The notes under the pieces: generated by a model | Database searches by the model: none | What the model was told of the DNA's origin: nothing | Seen by the model: the letters and a program-made list of their open reading frames with translations, nothing else | DNA from: Tubulanus polymorphus | Taxonomy: Eukaryota; Nemertea; Palaeonemertea; Tubulaniformes; Tubulanidae | Length of the DNA: 64,000 nucleotides | NCBI RefSeq assembly: GCF_964204645.1 | Contig: NC_134027.1 | Span: 18,462,485-18,526,484, forward strand | Reading direction: 5' to 3' | In this document: one piece after another, positions 54,701 through 64,000 of the stretch | Layout: every line of letters begins with the position of its first letter | Numbering within the stretch: the stretch's first letter is position 1 | Translations under genes and position numbers: made by a program

Positions 54701-57700
54701 TCTGGGTGGGTTGAAGTAGACATTGTCATTTAAAATAACATGCTTATGTTGTTCTGTATGAATTACCCGTGTGTCATGTATGTTGTATTAATTTATTTTA
54801 AAATTTGTATTTATTGAATTTGGGAATTTTATCCCGGAATTTCAATGTAATAAGGATCAATAAAGAATTGAATTGAATTGTCACCTAATACACATGCCAT
54901 CAGAGGACGCGGAGCCGTATATGACAGCTATGCTATTATAAATTGCTAATCTCACGAAACCTGCATACTCCTAATATCAAACATATTTTCTAAAACGTTT
55001 GAATATTGAAATTATATGTTTACACATTTTCATATTGACCGCTTGTAGCCGCTGATGAAATTCACGCCGGCCCTACACACATCGTAGATAGCTTCGTCAT
55101 TCCACCGGCATGCCCACGTCAGGGTCTGACTTTTATATCAGACTTCCATATCGTGTATACATCCGCCATTTAACCGAATAATCCGATTTACTTATCATTT
55201 CTATTTATGCCTGCCGCTTCTGATATAATCATACATCCTTTACTATTACAATACGTCTTCTAATGATATTCAATGCAATATAACATTTCGACGTTCAAAT
55301 ATAGGTCATTATATAATCACAGGAAGCCATTCTACATCTATGTCAATAATATTTTGCCAGATAGCTTGTTTGTGTACACATAGACCTGTGACGTTTTGCA
55401 CATCGATTTACGGCTGTCGTTTGTAAAATGACGCTGAATGGTTAACATTGTTTAGGTTTCATAATGGTAACGTTTTATAAGGCGTCAAAAAATTGACTAT
55501 ATGCAAAATCCAATGACCTTCAAACTTCCTACAATCATAGAACCTGTAATGGGCTACAATCTTGCAATGGATAACGGTAACAAAGTATGCCTACCGGTAG
55601 GTACCAACATAATAAGTAATTTCTAAGTTATTCTACTCTTCAACACCCCCAGGTGACCATATAGAATAACTAATGACCTTGAAACTCACCACAATCATAG
55701 AACATGTCATGAATTACAACTTTGCAATTGATTGTGGTAACGGTTAGTTCAATGGCGGACAACTTGATGGTCGAGTGTTGATCGAGTTCCATTAAAACTC
55801 TTAACATTCTGGACATTTTTGCATCCTGATAGGACTGAAAATATATACGATAAGTCTGCAATTTTATATCAATTCTGCTGATGTGAAAATTTGAACATAG
55901 AACGTGTCAGCAGTTACAATTTTGTAATTGATTGTGGTAACAAAATATGCCTAGTTACCAATATGATATGGAAATACTATGTTATTCTACTATTTAATGC
56001 TCCCTGGTGATCATATGCAAAGCCCAATGACCTTGAAACTCACCACAATTATAGAACATGTCATAAGCTACAACTTTCCAATTGATTGTGGTAACAAAAT
56101 ATGCATAGGTACGAATATAACATAGAAATACTAAGTTATTGCATTGTTCAATGCCCCCTGGTGGCCATATGCAAAAACCAATGACCTTGAAACTCACCAC
56201 GATTACAGACCATGTCATGAGCTACAACTTTCCAATTGATTGCAGTAGCAAAATATGCATAGGTACGAATATAATATAGAAATACTAAGTTATTGTATTG
56301 TTCAACGCCCCCTGGTGGCCTGGCCATATACAAAAACCAATGACTTTGAAACTCACCACGATCATAGACGATGTCATGAGCTACAACTTTCCAATTGATT
56401 GTGGTAACAAAATTTGCTTATGTATCAATAGGCCTATAATGTGGAAAACCTTTTTTTCACCTACGAATGAGTACTGATGACACCCCAAGATAGCCGCCAA
56501 TTGCGTCATAATTGCCTGATCAAATAAACCTGTCTCGGGTATAAGAGATCCCTTTCCAAAGAATACCCATCACAAATTGCAATGAAAAATGGCAAACCAT
56601 TAGGAAGCTACAGGACTCAGAATTCTGGCCAAAATTGACATTTTTGGGCACAAAAAAGCTCACAGGACAGCCATCTTGAGTCCGATCAACCCAATTTTTC
56701 TCATGCTGATGGGCCCTTGGGGGATACAAATATATACAAACGATCAAGGTAATTGATAAACGCGTCTTCAAAATTTCCATCGAAAACTTCGAAAATGTGT
56801 AAAAAGTGCTGATTTTGGCGAACAACAATGGCTGCCAGTCGGCCATCTTGAATCTGACAGGGCCAGTCTTTGAGCTGAAAATGTGTCTAGGTAGATACAT
56901 GTATAAACCAAATATCAAGACATTACCTTGAATCACCCAGGGGGCGTTGAATATTTCAATACCTTAGTATTTTTCATAATAAAAAATACTAAGTTATTGA
57001 AATATCCAACGCCCCCTGGTGGCCATATACAACAACCAATGGCCTTAAAACTCACCAAAATCATAGAATACGTTATGAGCCACAACTTTCCAATGGATTG
57101 TGGTAAGAAAATATGCTTAGGTATCGATATAATGCGGAAAAACTTTTTCCCACTTACGAATGAGTACTGATGGTATAGATAGTCTCAGGTATGAAACATC
57201 CCTTTCCAAAGAATACCCATCATAAATTGCAATGAAAAATGGCAAACCAGTAGGAAGCTACAGGACTCAGAATTCGGACCAAAATTGACATTTTTGGGCA
57301 CTAAAAAGGTCATAGGACGGCCATCTTTAGTCCGAATGACCCAATTTTTCTATGCTGATGGACACTTGGGGGATTCAAATATATTCGTAAGAACAAGGTT
57401 ATCAATCAAAGCATCATCAAAATTGCCCTCGAAAACTTCAATAAAGGACCATGGGTCCAGTAGGATCAACTGAGTTAGACATTTTAGTTTTGAATACAAA
57501 AATCGATTTGTTCTTGGATTTGCAATAACGAACAGCTGATAAAGATAAAATCATGGTGCACTTTGTAGCAAGCATGTTCAACTTTGATGATATACATGCC
57601 ATGGTAATGGGTTTTTAGGTCAAAATTTTGAGGTCAAAATGCTTCAAAATATCAGAATGTGAAATTACTTCCGGGTTTAGATTATCGAGTATCAGCAGTT

Positions 57701-59888
57701 GACGTTCGTTAAGGACTATGGCGAGGCGCACTGCGAGGCGCTTGTACATAGAAACAATTTCTAAATGCGAGATAGGTCGGGCTGTCAACTAGTCGCCTAT
57801 GGCAGTTCCCCAGTGTCGAATACAGTTGCCTATGACAAGTTAAGGGTAACCAGAAAGAAACTTTCCATGATGGGTTTCTGTGTAATTGTTTCTGTTTCAT
57901 TCACCGAACTCGCTGTCAACAAGGTATATTTCTAAAAGGAAATATACTGCGACAGGTGGTTTTGCAAAGTCATTAAAAATCAAGATCCTATTGTATCTAA
58001 GGATACAATTATTCCGATTTTGGAGAGAGAGAAGTCATAAAGAATGAATAAATTAATGAAGATTACAAAATCGGAAGTAACAAACGAACAGTTTAAAAGC
58101 GGAAGCACCCGTCGCGATAAAATGAAGATTTAAATATTACAAAATCATTATGAAAAACGAAATGAAAAGAAACAAATGCTACCGTTGATAGTATTCACGT
58201 ACAAATTGTAGAATGAGAATAGAAAATTTAATCGAATACAAGTTCCGAGAAGAGCAAAGAGATTTAGACAATCAATTCGGCGGCTTGAAATAAAGAAACT
58301 GCTTAAAAAATGAATAAACTCGAATGCAAGATCTTTGCTTTCGAATAATTTGTTAATTACAAGGGTAGACCTAAGGTTCATAAAAATCTATATTTTTGAA
58401 TTTTGAAATCAGGGGATCTAAAAATAGTATTCATCATTACGGGACGTCGATTCAGAAATTAATTTTTCAGGGAAGAGCCGATCAGCCTTCCAGAAAGGGA
58501 ATGCGCATCATCCGTGAGTGTCGCAAAAAATTATCTCATTGCTAATTAAAGTTGAAAAATAACGTGTACGTTGTTTTCTGAATACTAAAAGATTCTTGAT
58601 TTTATTTGTGTTCTGTCTACTTAATTGCGGAAATCCGATGTATTTGCAGTACTGGGAACAATAGAGTAACAATTAAGTATATTTGATGAGTATCAATAAA
58701 GTATATTTGAACTTGAATTTGAGCCCACTAGGTGGTGGTATTGGAAGACACCAGGTGGTTCGATCAACTTAATATGCTCCAGCGCCGTGGCGCTGTCGCA
58801 AAAAGGCGATTCTCGATATAAATAGTAATGGGTTTTCCCCGCGGGATACCCGCTTTGGGAAAGGCACCTGAATCGATGCTACGAGTTCGAATCCCAAAAT
58901 TTAGACGTAATTTATTATTCTTTGAAATAAATTCTTAGAATTTCTATTTATGATAGGATGTGCAGGTTTTGATTTGGTAATGATGTTAATAAAAGTTAAC
59001 CTCTTAAGGTATTGTTTTCTATCTATTATTTGTGACGGATTAGTTTCGATGCTTCTCACAACCCGCCCCACCACGTGTCACTTATTCACGGACACGCGGA
59101 TTGTATCATTTGTAATAGGCTACCACATGAAAGAGTCCATGGCCTACCGTAGAATAGTAGGGCCTACCGATCACGCTATGTGCGATGAAAGTAGTGTTTG
59201 AATAAAACAAATTTTTAATGAAATAAACATTATTTATCATAATTAATCAATAGATCAGGTGCCGCCTAAATAATTGTTTGTTTCGTGAAATTTGTACAAA
59301 ACTTTGCGACTTCGTCATGTCTTGTGACCCTGAAAATACTAGAAGAATCATCGGTAAGCTTATAAAACGGCGAGGTCAACATAGTAACAACAACTTCGGG
59401 GATTGAAAAAAAAAACTCGAAAGAATTATTTCTTATACTGATGAGTTATACTGATGGGGAGTAGCGACCGTCATTGACACCGGTTATTTATCCATTCACC
59501 ATCAAATGTGACGAGCCCAATAAATGATTGCGCATAGATTCGGCCTCTCAGCATTTAGCACAGCAGTTCCGAGAAGTGTTAAGACCGATCAGCGCGCGCG
59601 CTATCTAAAACCGGTGCTAGTACGATCAATATCTACAGGTATATACGTGGTCAGTATTACACAGCGAGTACCAGTATGTTGATCGAGCGTCGTCGTAGCA
59701 ACGCGCTATACAGCGGCTTGAACTAGCGAGTAACGTTAATTATCTTTTAACCAAATTAGAGCACTTATAACCATCGGAATCAAATATAAACCAAGCTGCA
59801 CCATCTACATCAAGTAGAGAATACCTGTGTGAAATTACAGAATTATCGGTCCACACAAACAGCTTAAATCGTGTCATAAAGAAACAGC

Positions 59889-59920
<32 letters not shown>

Positions 59921-62819
59921 TGACGACGATGCCATAGATGGGTTCGTCTGACGACGAAACCCATCAAAAAGCGAAATCTTTGACATGCAGACATTACATA
60001 CTGCTACACTATTATCTGTAGTTCACAATATCCAATCTTTGTAATCCAAGGTTCTTACAGATCTGAAAATCCAAAAAATTCCCTGATAATTCCCTGATCC
60101 TTGACCCAAAATTCCATGATCATCAGCAGCAAAAACGAGGTACCAAAAATTCAAATTTACTGATTGAATTTTAAGGATCCTCAATGGGGGCTGTTTGTTA
60201 CTCATCACCAGGCCTGTACACTAAGTTTTTAAAGGGGTTCTACTCAGAAAAAAAGAATAGCAATGTCACCAAAAAGGCTACCAACATGGCGCTGGCAGGA
60301 TGGATGACAAATCTTCTCCCCCAGAAAATTTTGAAAATGTACTGTTTTTTGGTGCATTTTCCAAGCAATAAATTAAGTCTTGATGCAAATTGCTTTGAAT
60401 CAAAAAATTTAATGTGCTTCTAGATATTTTCATGGACTCCTTAGCCAGAAATCTTTTTAGTCAGCTTTTGTGCCCTATGCCGTTTTTTGAATGCATTTCA
60501 ATTGATTTTGGTTATGAAAACTACCCCAACCGGCTAATTGCTACTACCAATTACGCCATATTTCTAAAATATGATCATGGAATTTATTCAGAACTCAGGG
60601 ACTTTATCATAGAGGTATAACTAAGATCCCTATGTCTTGCCCAAAAAACTATTGTAATGTAAACTAATTAAAGGCTATATGAACTACTATCAGCCATTAC
60701 ATTGTAATTTGATGTTCTCATAATTAAGATTAGGCCTATAATTGTACCATAACAATAGAACATTCAAGAGCACAGTGTAATGTTTATTCTGTGATTGCAG
60801 CTTTGTGGTGACAAACTATGCTGTAGGCCTAATGCAATTCACAACTTAGAATTAGAAAAGGAGCTATCTGAAAACAGAGCTCCAGAAAAATTCCCTGACT
60901 TTTCCCTGATTTTAAAGGAAAGAGTCAGAATTCCCTGATTTTCACTGAAGGGAAAAATAATTCTGAAATTCCCTGATTTCCCTGCTCCGTAAGAACCCTG
61001 GTTATCATTATGAACCTACCACATTCATCATTAAATTCATAAGACAGAAAGCTGCTGGCATGTAGATAACATGAATGAATTCACAGAAATGATTTTCTAA
61101 AGGCTGGCTTGTACCGACGAGCGACTTGATGTCTATCGACACAACTGGGTTTATCGCCGATTATAGCCGAATCAGCGGCCTATGCTCCTAAATCCGTTCG
61201 ACATAAGCCAGTTTGTGATGGCAACCTGACATCTACCGACTCGTCACAAGCAATATGGCTAGTTGCCCATGTTCAACACCGGCCTACGGTTGGCTGACAG
61301 TTGCTTTCGACTGACATAGGCAAAGGAATTCTAGCCAATCAGAGACCGAATATTCATAGTACAAACTTTAACCGCTAGTTAGGCCTATAGCATCATTAGT
61401 ATCATGTCAGAAACATTCAAATTCAAGTAGTTTCAAACATAAACAAACAGCATAGCAGTATTCTGAATACCAATCCTTGTTAGGCTAAGGGTTCCCTACG
61501 TCTGACGCTAAACTGGCAATGTTCAATTTCAAGAAATTTCACAAAATGGAGGATTTTCTCTCTAAAATTCAACTAGACTAAAGGAGTTTATTTGCCAATC
61601 CATCTAACTGGTACTGAACTGGAATAATATCAGATATTCAGTTGTTGTCCGAGATTTTTGGCATTCTGTTAAGACCTAAATGAGGTATGTACCTCAAAAA
61701 GTAAGTGAAATATCCCAGAAAAGCAGGTGTAGACGCTGTTTTGGGAACGACGGATGGGTACTAAAGTCTATCTATTTTTGATTGTCCACGATCTTTTTGG
61801 GATATTTTGCTTACTTTTTGGTGTGCATACCTCAAATAGGTCTTAATCGAATCAGTAGGGTTGCGCAGTTATAAATTATCATTTTTATGACCATTTCGTA
61901 CAGAGTTGAAGGATTGATGAATATTCTCGAAAATTGAGCTATAAATCGGCAAGAAAGACCGCCATTTTGTTCTAGTTTGTTTACTTCATTATGCAAATGA
62001 GCAGTGTGTACCATATGATCTGGGTAAGTTTATTCTTCATGGGGAGAGTACATTGCTTGCACGTGTTTCACGACGCGAGCACGGCCGCAATGGTTCCGCT
62101 ATCATAGGCCTAAATCATTTCCGAACTGTTTTGTTTTAACAGCTTGGATAAAGCCATGTTTATCTACCAAAACAGCTTTCTAGGGTAATATCTTGAGTCG
62201 TTGATTGGTCTATTGGCGACAAGGAGCTCCTTCATCCCCCATGATATAATTGACGCATCCTCGCCTCATTGCGCATTGTGTGCAATGGCTAAATATGCAT
62301 TAAGAAATAAACAAATACGAACAAAGCGGAGGTCTTTCTCCCCGATTTTCGAGAGTATTCATCAATCCTTCAAAAGTGTAAAATGGATGTAAAAACGATG
62401 ATTTAGGCCTATCTGGACTCTGCTGATTCGATTAAGACCTCAATTTGATGTATGCGCACCGAGAATTAAAGGAAATATCCCAAAAAGATTGTGGACAATA
62501 GAAAATAAATAGACTTTAGACTAGCCAATGGGCAAACTCCTGTGCATTTACCTACCTAGTTGATGTTCCTTTTCTAACATCACACATTTCACATTTAAAT
62601 GCTTCTACCGGATTCTGAAACGTACAAACGCTGCAATCCCATTTTCCTTCATCGTGTTTTTTATTTCGTTTTGTTCTTTAAAAAAGGAATTTAAAACGGA
62701 GTGACTTAACAATTCGACACTAAACCTAAACGTACCAATATATATTTCTTGATTGAATTTGGATTGGAAGTGGATAATCATTTTGGTTTATACCTGCTTG
62801 ATCCTCTTTTTTCCTCCAT
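39530..62819 (-). CDS. RYBP: RYBP/YAF2-like Polycomb protein (complete, 175 aa)
   Basis: A subunit of non-canonical PRC1: it binds RING1A/B and reads H2AK119ub in the nucleus. Exons in order: 62819-62794, 62675-62556, 49679-49530, then 43869-43638 or the duplicate 39761-39530. All junctions are in phase (528 nt with stop). Domains: basic N-terminus; RanBP2/NZF zinc finger [27 protein letters not shown] (about residues 20-48) with the ubiquitin-contacting Thr-Phe; [26 protein letters not shown] linker start; RING1-binding segment [27 protein letters not shown] (~100-130); then Ser/Asn and acidic tails. Length is close to YAF2 (about 180). The start has G at -3 and +4. Invertebrates usually have one RYBP/YAF2 gene, so the symbol stands for the family. 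Confidence 0.93.
42333..42770. mobile_element. hAT-like MITE in duplication unit 1
   Basis: GGGTTTCCAGTGG at the left and inverted CCGCTGGAAACCC at the right, with many AAGGACTT words inside. An identical copy lies at 46441-46878 in unit 2. The 94-aa frame at 42595-42879 is mostly this repeat and not a gene. Confidence 0.6.
43638..43869 (-). CDS. RYBP: RYBP terminal exon, proximal copy
   Basis: First copy met by transcription. Acceptor CATACAG; completes Arg, then 76 codons and TAA. It carries the RING1-binding segment and a tail [18 protein letters not shown] candidate ATTAAA poly(A) signal lies 19 nt after the stop (43614-43619). Protein sequence is identical to the distal copy. Confidence 0.93.
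46441..46878. mobile_element. hAT-like MITE in duplication unit 2
   Basis: Duplicate of the element at 42333-42770 with the same inverted GGGTTTCCAG(T/C)GG ends. Confidence 0.6.
47335..48185 (+). pseudogene. Decayed LINE fragment (RT C-terminal region)
   Basis: Same family as the LINE at 11766-16760 but on the plus strand. It covers the region after the RT core (NRLSLNFKK, an eroded KLKQT..INIDN) down to the end of ORF2 (GGACCCAAAATTTGGAATAG, CATTAAAATCTTCAAA). Many stops and frameshifts. About 47950-48105 is foreign insert, part of which resembles 8880-8920. The duplication breakpoint (47438) lies inside it, so its first ~100 bp also appear at 43227-43330. Confidence 0.75.
48198..48666 (+). 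repeat. About 468-bp repeat, copy 1
   Basis: Collinear with 55025-55492, same orientation, with few mismatches: CACGCCGGCCCTACACA, TCCGATTTACT, CATTCTACATCT, CACATAGACCTGTGACG, TGGTTAACATTGTTTAGG. The 110-aa frame at 48267 lies in it; stops in the other copy argue against coding. Confidence 0.8.
49530..49679 (-). CDS. RYBP: RYBP exon 3 (linker)
   Basis: 150 nt: completes Arg, then [16 protein letters not shown], a proline run, Lys-rich [12 protein letters not shown], and a Ser-rich end. Acceptor TTAATTCTAG, donor GTAAGT. It is separated from exon 2 by a 12.9-kb intron. Confidence 0.94.
50150..50690 (-). repeat. Tandem-core repeat family, copy e
   Basis: On the minus strand: two to three eroded ~150-bp units (CACTAGGGGTGTTGA-like boxes near 50232 and 50385), then the right-end motif (GTGGGCATGGTATCCCTGGA, CCCCTCG) near 50180. 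Confidence 0.55.
50785..51995 (-). repeat. Interspersed repeat family of 10495, copy 3, with nested MITE
   Basis: Minus-strand match to 10880-11290, interrupted at CTTGG by the MITE 50855-51280. Flanks on both sides of the MITE align continuously to copy 1. Confidence 0.65.
50855..51280. mobile_element. MITE with GGAGCGTTCATAAATTACGT termini, copy 2
   Basis: GGAGCGTTCATAAATTACGT at the left, inverted GGAGCGTTCACAAATTACGT at the right, flanked by CTTGG on both sides (50850-50854 and 51281-51285). The empty site (CCTTGG on the minus strand) is seen at 11193-11198. A 5-bp target duplication is therefore supported. Confidence 0.8.
52234..52280. repeat. Hairpin-headed repeat, copy 3 (head only)
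   Basis: ATATAGCTGCAAAGCAGCG then ATAACGGGTTTTC, as at 2187 and 17858; similarity fades afterwards. Confidence 0.6.
52281..53528. other. RYBP intron 2 sequence, nothing recognised
   Basis: Contains an inverted pair of TTGCCTCCTGCCGAAGCTCA (about 52664) and GAGCTTCGGCAGGAAGCAA (about 52957), with AAACCCCTGC/CCTGCCGAAG context, suggesting a ~320-bp MITE at about 52650-52990. No exon supported. Confidence 0.4.
53529..53600 (-). repeat. Tandem-core family, right-end fragment
   Basis: GGGCCCAGGGACACTATGCC and CACTTGAAAAGTGATTTCAAA match the family's right-end motif in inverse orientation; nothing else of the element remains. Confidence 0.5.
53690..53860 (+). repeat. Repeat fragment shared with 36976-37150
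   Basis: GACTGCTGCCACGCGGTTGA, TCATTCGTTGTTTATGTCT and an upstream CCGAAGGTGCGAAGTCCCTA box. Similar gcaccgaaggtgc-type boxes mark other dispersed copies. Confidence 0.5.
54690..54885 (+). repeat. Truncated LINE 3' end with GAATT-type tail
   Basis: 3' UTR-like sequence ending AATAAAGAATTGAATTGAATTG, a short-repeat tail typical of CR1/L2-group LINEs. 5'-truncated, non-coding. A different family from the 11766-16760 LINE, whose tail is TAA-rich. Confidence 0.5.
55025..55492 (+). repeat. About 468-bp repeat, copy 2
   Basis: Partner of 48198-48666. It directly abuts the tandem-core repeat starting at 55494, so one may have inserted next to the other. Confidence 0.8.
55494..56935 (-). repeat. 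Tandem-core repeat family, copy g1
   Basis: On the minus strand: the unique left segment (56935-56450) and then about six ~150-bp units down to 55494. Boxes equivalent to GGGGGCGTTGAA fall at about 56310, 56155, 56000 and 55645. Several short Met-started frames here repeat one another because they sit in successive units. Confidence 0.75.
56938..57480 (-). repeat. Tandem-core repeat family, copy g2
   Basis: A second minus-strand copy fused to g1: one unit (57003-57160) and the unique segment up to GGACCCATGGTCCTTTATTG near 57450, which matches copy a at 19010-19030. Confidence 0.7.
57610..57850 (+). repeat. Repeat shared with 29429-29650
   Basis: See the partner entry; same orientation and order of words. 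Confidence 0.65.
57851..58785. other. RYBP intron 2 sequence, nothing firm
   Basis: AT-rich. ATCAATAAAGTATATTTGAA near 58685-58710 looks like a LINE-type tail. No exon or RNA gene seen. Confidence 0.35.
58800..58905 (+). ncRNA. tRNA-derived SINE-like fragment
   Basis: GAGTTCGAATCCC (about 58885-58897) is a B-box match preceded by GGCACCTGAATCGATGCTAC, resembling a tRNA anticodon-to-variable region. The A box is degenerate. Not a functional tRNA. Confidence 0.4.
59880..59970 (+). repeat. (ACAG)n microsatellite followed by terminal hairpin
   Basis: GACAGACAGACAGACAGACA at about 59895-59920, then a hairpin GATGGGTTCGTC/GACGAAACCCATC (59937-59965, one bulge). The microsatellite-plus-hairpin order matches copy d of the tandem-core family (CCGT-rich tract plus hairpin) in mirror image. 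Confidence 0.55.
60047..61004. mobile_element. hAT-like MITE, about 960 bp
   Basis: CCAAGGTTCTTACAGATCTG at the left; inverted CCAGGGTTCTTACGGAGCAG at the right. AATTCCCTGA words repeat next to both ends (60090-60110 and 60890-60980). The interior has no transposase. Confidence 0.65.
61757..62523. mobile_element. Large inverted repeat (foldback), arms about 250 bp
   Basis: 61757-62010 and about 62265-62523 are inverted copies: CTAAAGTCTAT, TTGTCCACGATCTTTTTGGG, GGTCTTAATCGAATCAG, GAAGGATTGATGAATA, TCGAAAAT. A third partial arm lies at 61670-61735 (TAAGACCTAAATGAGG). It sits in RYBP intron 2, about 35 bp downstream of exon 2 in transcription order. Confidence 0.75.
62556..62675 (-). CDS. RYBP: RYBP exon 2 (zinc finger)
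   Basis: 120 nt: one base, 39 codons and two bases. It encodes W-x-C-x2-C-T-F-x-N-x6-F-K-C-x2-C, an NZF finger. Donor GTAGGT at 62555. The acceptor CTTTTTTAAAG is acceptable but short. The exon lies about 35 bp from a large inverted repeat (61757-62523). Confidence 0.93.
62794..62819 (-). CDS. RYBP: RYBP exon 1 (26 nt coding)
   Basis: ATG at 62819-62817 encodes MEEKRGSS plus AG of an Arg codon; donor GTATAA follows. Joined in phase to exon 2 it gives [14 protein letters not shown], matching the basic run before the zinc finger in the family. The frame stays open upstream, so the ATG choice rests on conservation and context (GTTATGG). Confidence 0.75.
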
Positions 62820-63250
62820 AACCTCATCAAAATCAGCCCACAGATAAAACCTGCCGATTTTAAAGATTATCTTCGTACAACACTGTACCCCGTGAATATA
62901 CGTATTTGTAACAATAATCGTGAAAACTTTATACAAAGGCCGAGAATCTACATTTTCATGGATCGATCGTGTCGCTGCCTATCGGTTAGTGGGGGCACTG
63001 AATTAATTGACATTGGCGGTCCTGATTCCACGGGATGGCATTCCCGTGTGGGTAGTAGGCCTACCAATCGGAAATACGTTTTGGTGTGAGAAAAAAACTT
63101 GTGGATCGGGAAGTACAGTCATCTTTCTTCATTTATTTGAATAAAGGGATATCTCAAGCGGTCAAGTAAAAAATTTCCCCGCGTATATTCTTTTTTAATA
63201 AAAAAAACTTGCGTTGTCGCAAAGGGACTTGTAGTCACAATTGATAGAAT
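62820..63250 (-). promoter_or_regulatory. RYBP 5' flank / putative promoter region
   Basis: Upstream of the start codon on the minus strand. No TATA box at a convincing position and no CpG-rich block was identified. The transcription start cannot be placed. Confidence 0.25.
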
Positions 63251-63254
63251 GCAC

Positions 63255-63845
63255 TGACCGACCCCAGTATCCCTATAAAAAAAAACAGTTTCCAGGCGCG
63301 GATCCAGACTATCGCACATGCAGCGCACGTACCGGTACGGTGGTAGTCGCAGTTTTCATATTCATAAATGCCCTTGAAAAATTTATGTTTCGGGAAAAAA
63401 GTAAATAAAAGGGCACACAATTTGTGCGCCATAAAAAAAATAATTGCTTTTCTGTACTAGGCCTAAAGCAAAATATGAATGAAATAAATTGCCCAAAATC
63501 ATGAAGAGCAATCTAAGGCATTTTTTTTTTTACTCAAAGGGGCAACTATACTAAAAGAGACATTATAATTGTTGCTCTATAAATTTAATCGAAAAATGGC
63601 AAATTTCGCCAGAAATCTAAAAAAGGCATAAACAAATTGAATGTGAAGGCAAATTTAGTGGCATGATACCAATGAATGGCACTCAAACTCAAACTCGCTC
63701 GCTGGGCATTAATACTGGCCCTTTTCAAAATTGGTGCCCTTTTTCACTTTGCTGTTGTCACTGTATGGGGCCCCGGATCCGCGCCTGGTTCACCCTTGTT
63801 TTTTTATTACACAGGGATACATGGGGTCGGTCATTGATATATTGC
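63255..63845. mobile_element. Inverted-repeat element upstream of RYBP
   Basis: Arms 63255-63306 and about 63775-63845 are inverted copies: ACTGACCGACCCCA...TATCCCT...CCAGGCGCGGATCC. CCAGGCGCGGATCC-type ends are common in hAT-like MITEs, yet similarity continues outside them, so the true element ends are unclear. Spacer about 470 bp, no gene. Confidence 0.55.
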
Positions 63846-64000
63846 ATCATCAATGGGAAATCAGCTCCGGTCACATCTCCGTCACATATTCATCTCCATC
63901 ACGCTACCAAATGTACTACACACAGATTCAATTGTGACCGAATTGAACGTGGCGGGAGATGAATAACTTCTTGTAAAACTGTATCTAATTTTCTAATCAT

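Noticed and set aside
56520-56936. 138-aa minus-strand open frame
   Set aside because: It is the unique segment of the tandem-core repeat. Related copies at 28684 and 31487 give similar peptides but with different starts and stops; no domain recognised.
59740-59994. 84-aa minus-strand frame with Cys-rich repeats
   Set aside because: The [12 protein letters not shown] stretch is simply translation of the (ACAG)n microsatellite.
62820-62935. Longer RYBP N-terminus using the open frame upstream of the ATG
   Set aside because: No upstream in-frame Met was found nearby, and the chosen ATG gives the expected short basic N-terminus with good context.

Overview
The window is AT-rich animal genomic DNA. 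It holds two spliced metazoan genes embedded in a dense mosaic of transposon relics. The genes are NUP93 (nuclear pore scaffold) and RYBP/YAF2 (Polycomb repressive complex 1). Their exon structures, together with CR1/L2-like LINEs, BEL/Pao, piggyBac, pogo-like and foldback elements, fit a marine invertebrate. I cannot name the phylum from the sequence alone.

1-28.1 kb, plus strand: the 3' half of NUP93. Ten coding exons (1744-28104) end at a TGA. Every junction keeps phase, and the frame encodes the last ~308 residues of the protein. The introns hold an 841-bp MITE (47-887), a hairpin-ended repeat (2635-4160), foldback elements, a piggyBac relic, a nearly full-length antisense LINE (about 11766-16760), pogo-like MITEs and a BEL/Pao relic (about 22232-23850).

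28.1-39.2 kb: no recognised gene. An unidentified 84-codon antisense open frame (28352-28606) lies tail-to-tail with NUP93. The rest is repeats, notably a family with a core of ~154-bp tandem units.

39.2-62.8 kb, minus strand: a complete RYBP/YAF2-like gene. It has a 26-nt coding first exon, a zinc-finger exon, a Lys/Pro-rich linker exon, and a terminal exon carrying the RING1-binding segment and an acidic tail. The terminal exon lies in a 4,108-bp segment that is present twice, head to tail (39223-43330 and 43331-47438). The two copies are nearly identical, so the gene has two interchangeable last exons, or the assembly has a false duplication. The right breakpoint falls inside a decayed LINE.

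62.8-64 kb: upstream flank of RYBP, with a foldback-like inverted repeat.

NUP93 and RYBP converge and have unrelated jobs; nothing suggests co-regulation. No convincing functional tRNA, rRNA or CRISPR array was seen. The most unusual material is in the repeats: TA-flanked foldback elements carrying a tRNA-like pol III module, several repeat families that share a terminal-hairpin design, and nested insertions that reveal target-site duplications.
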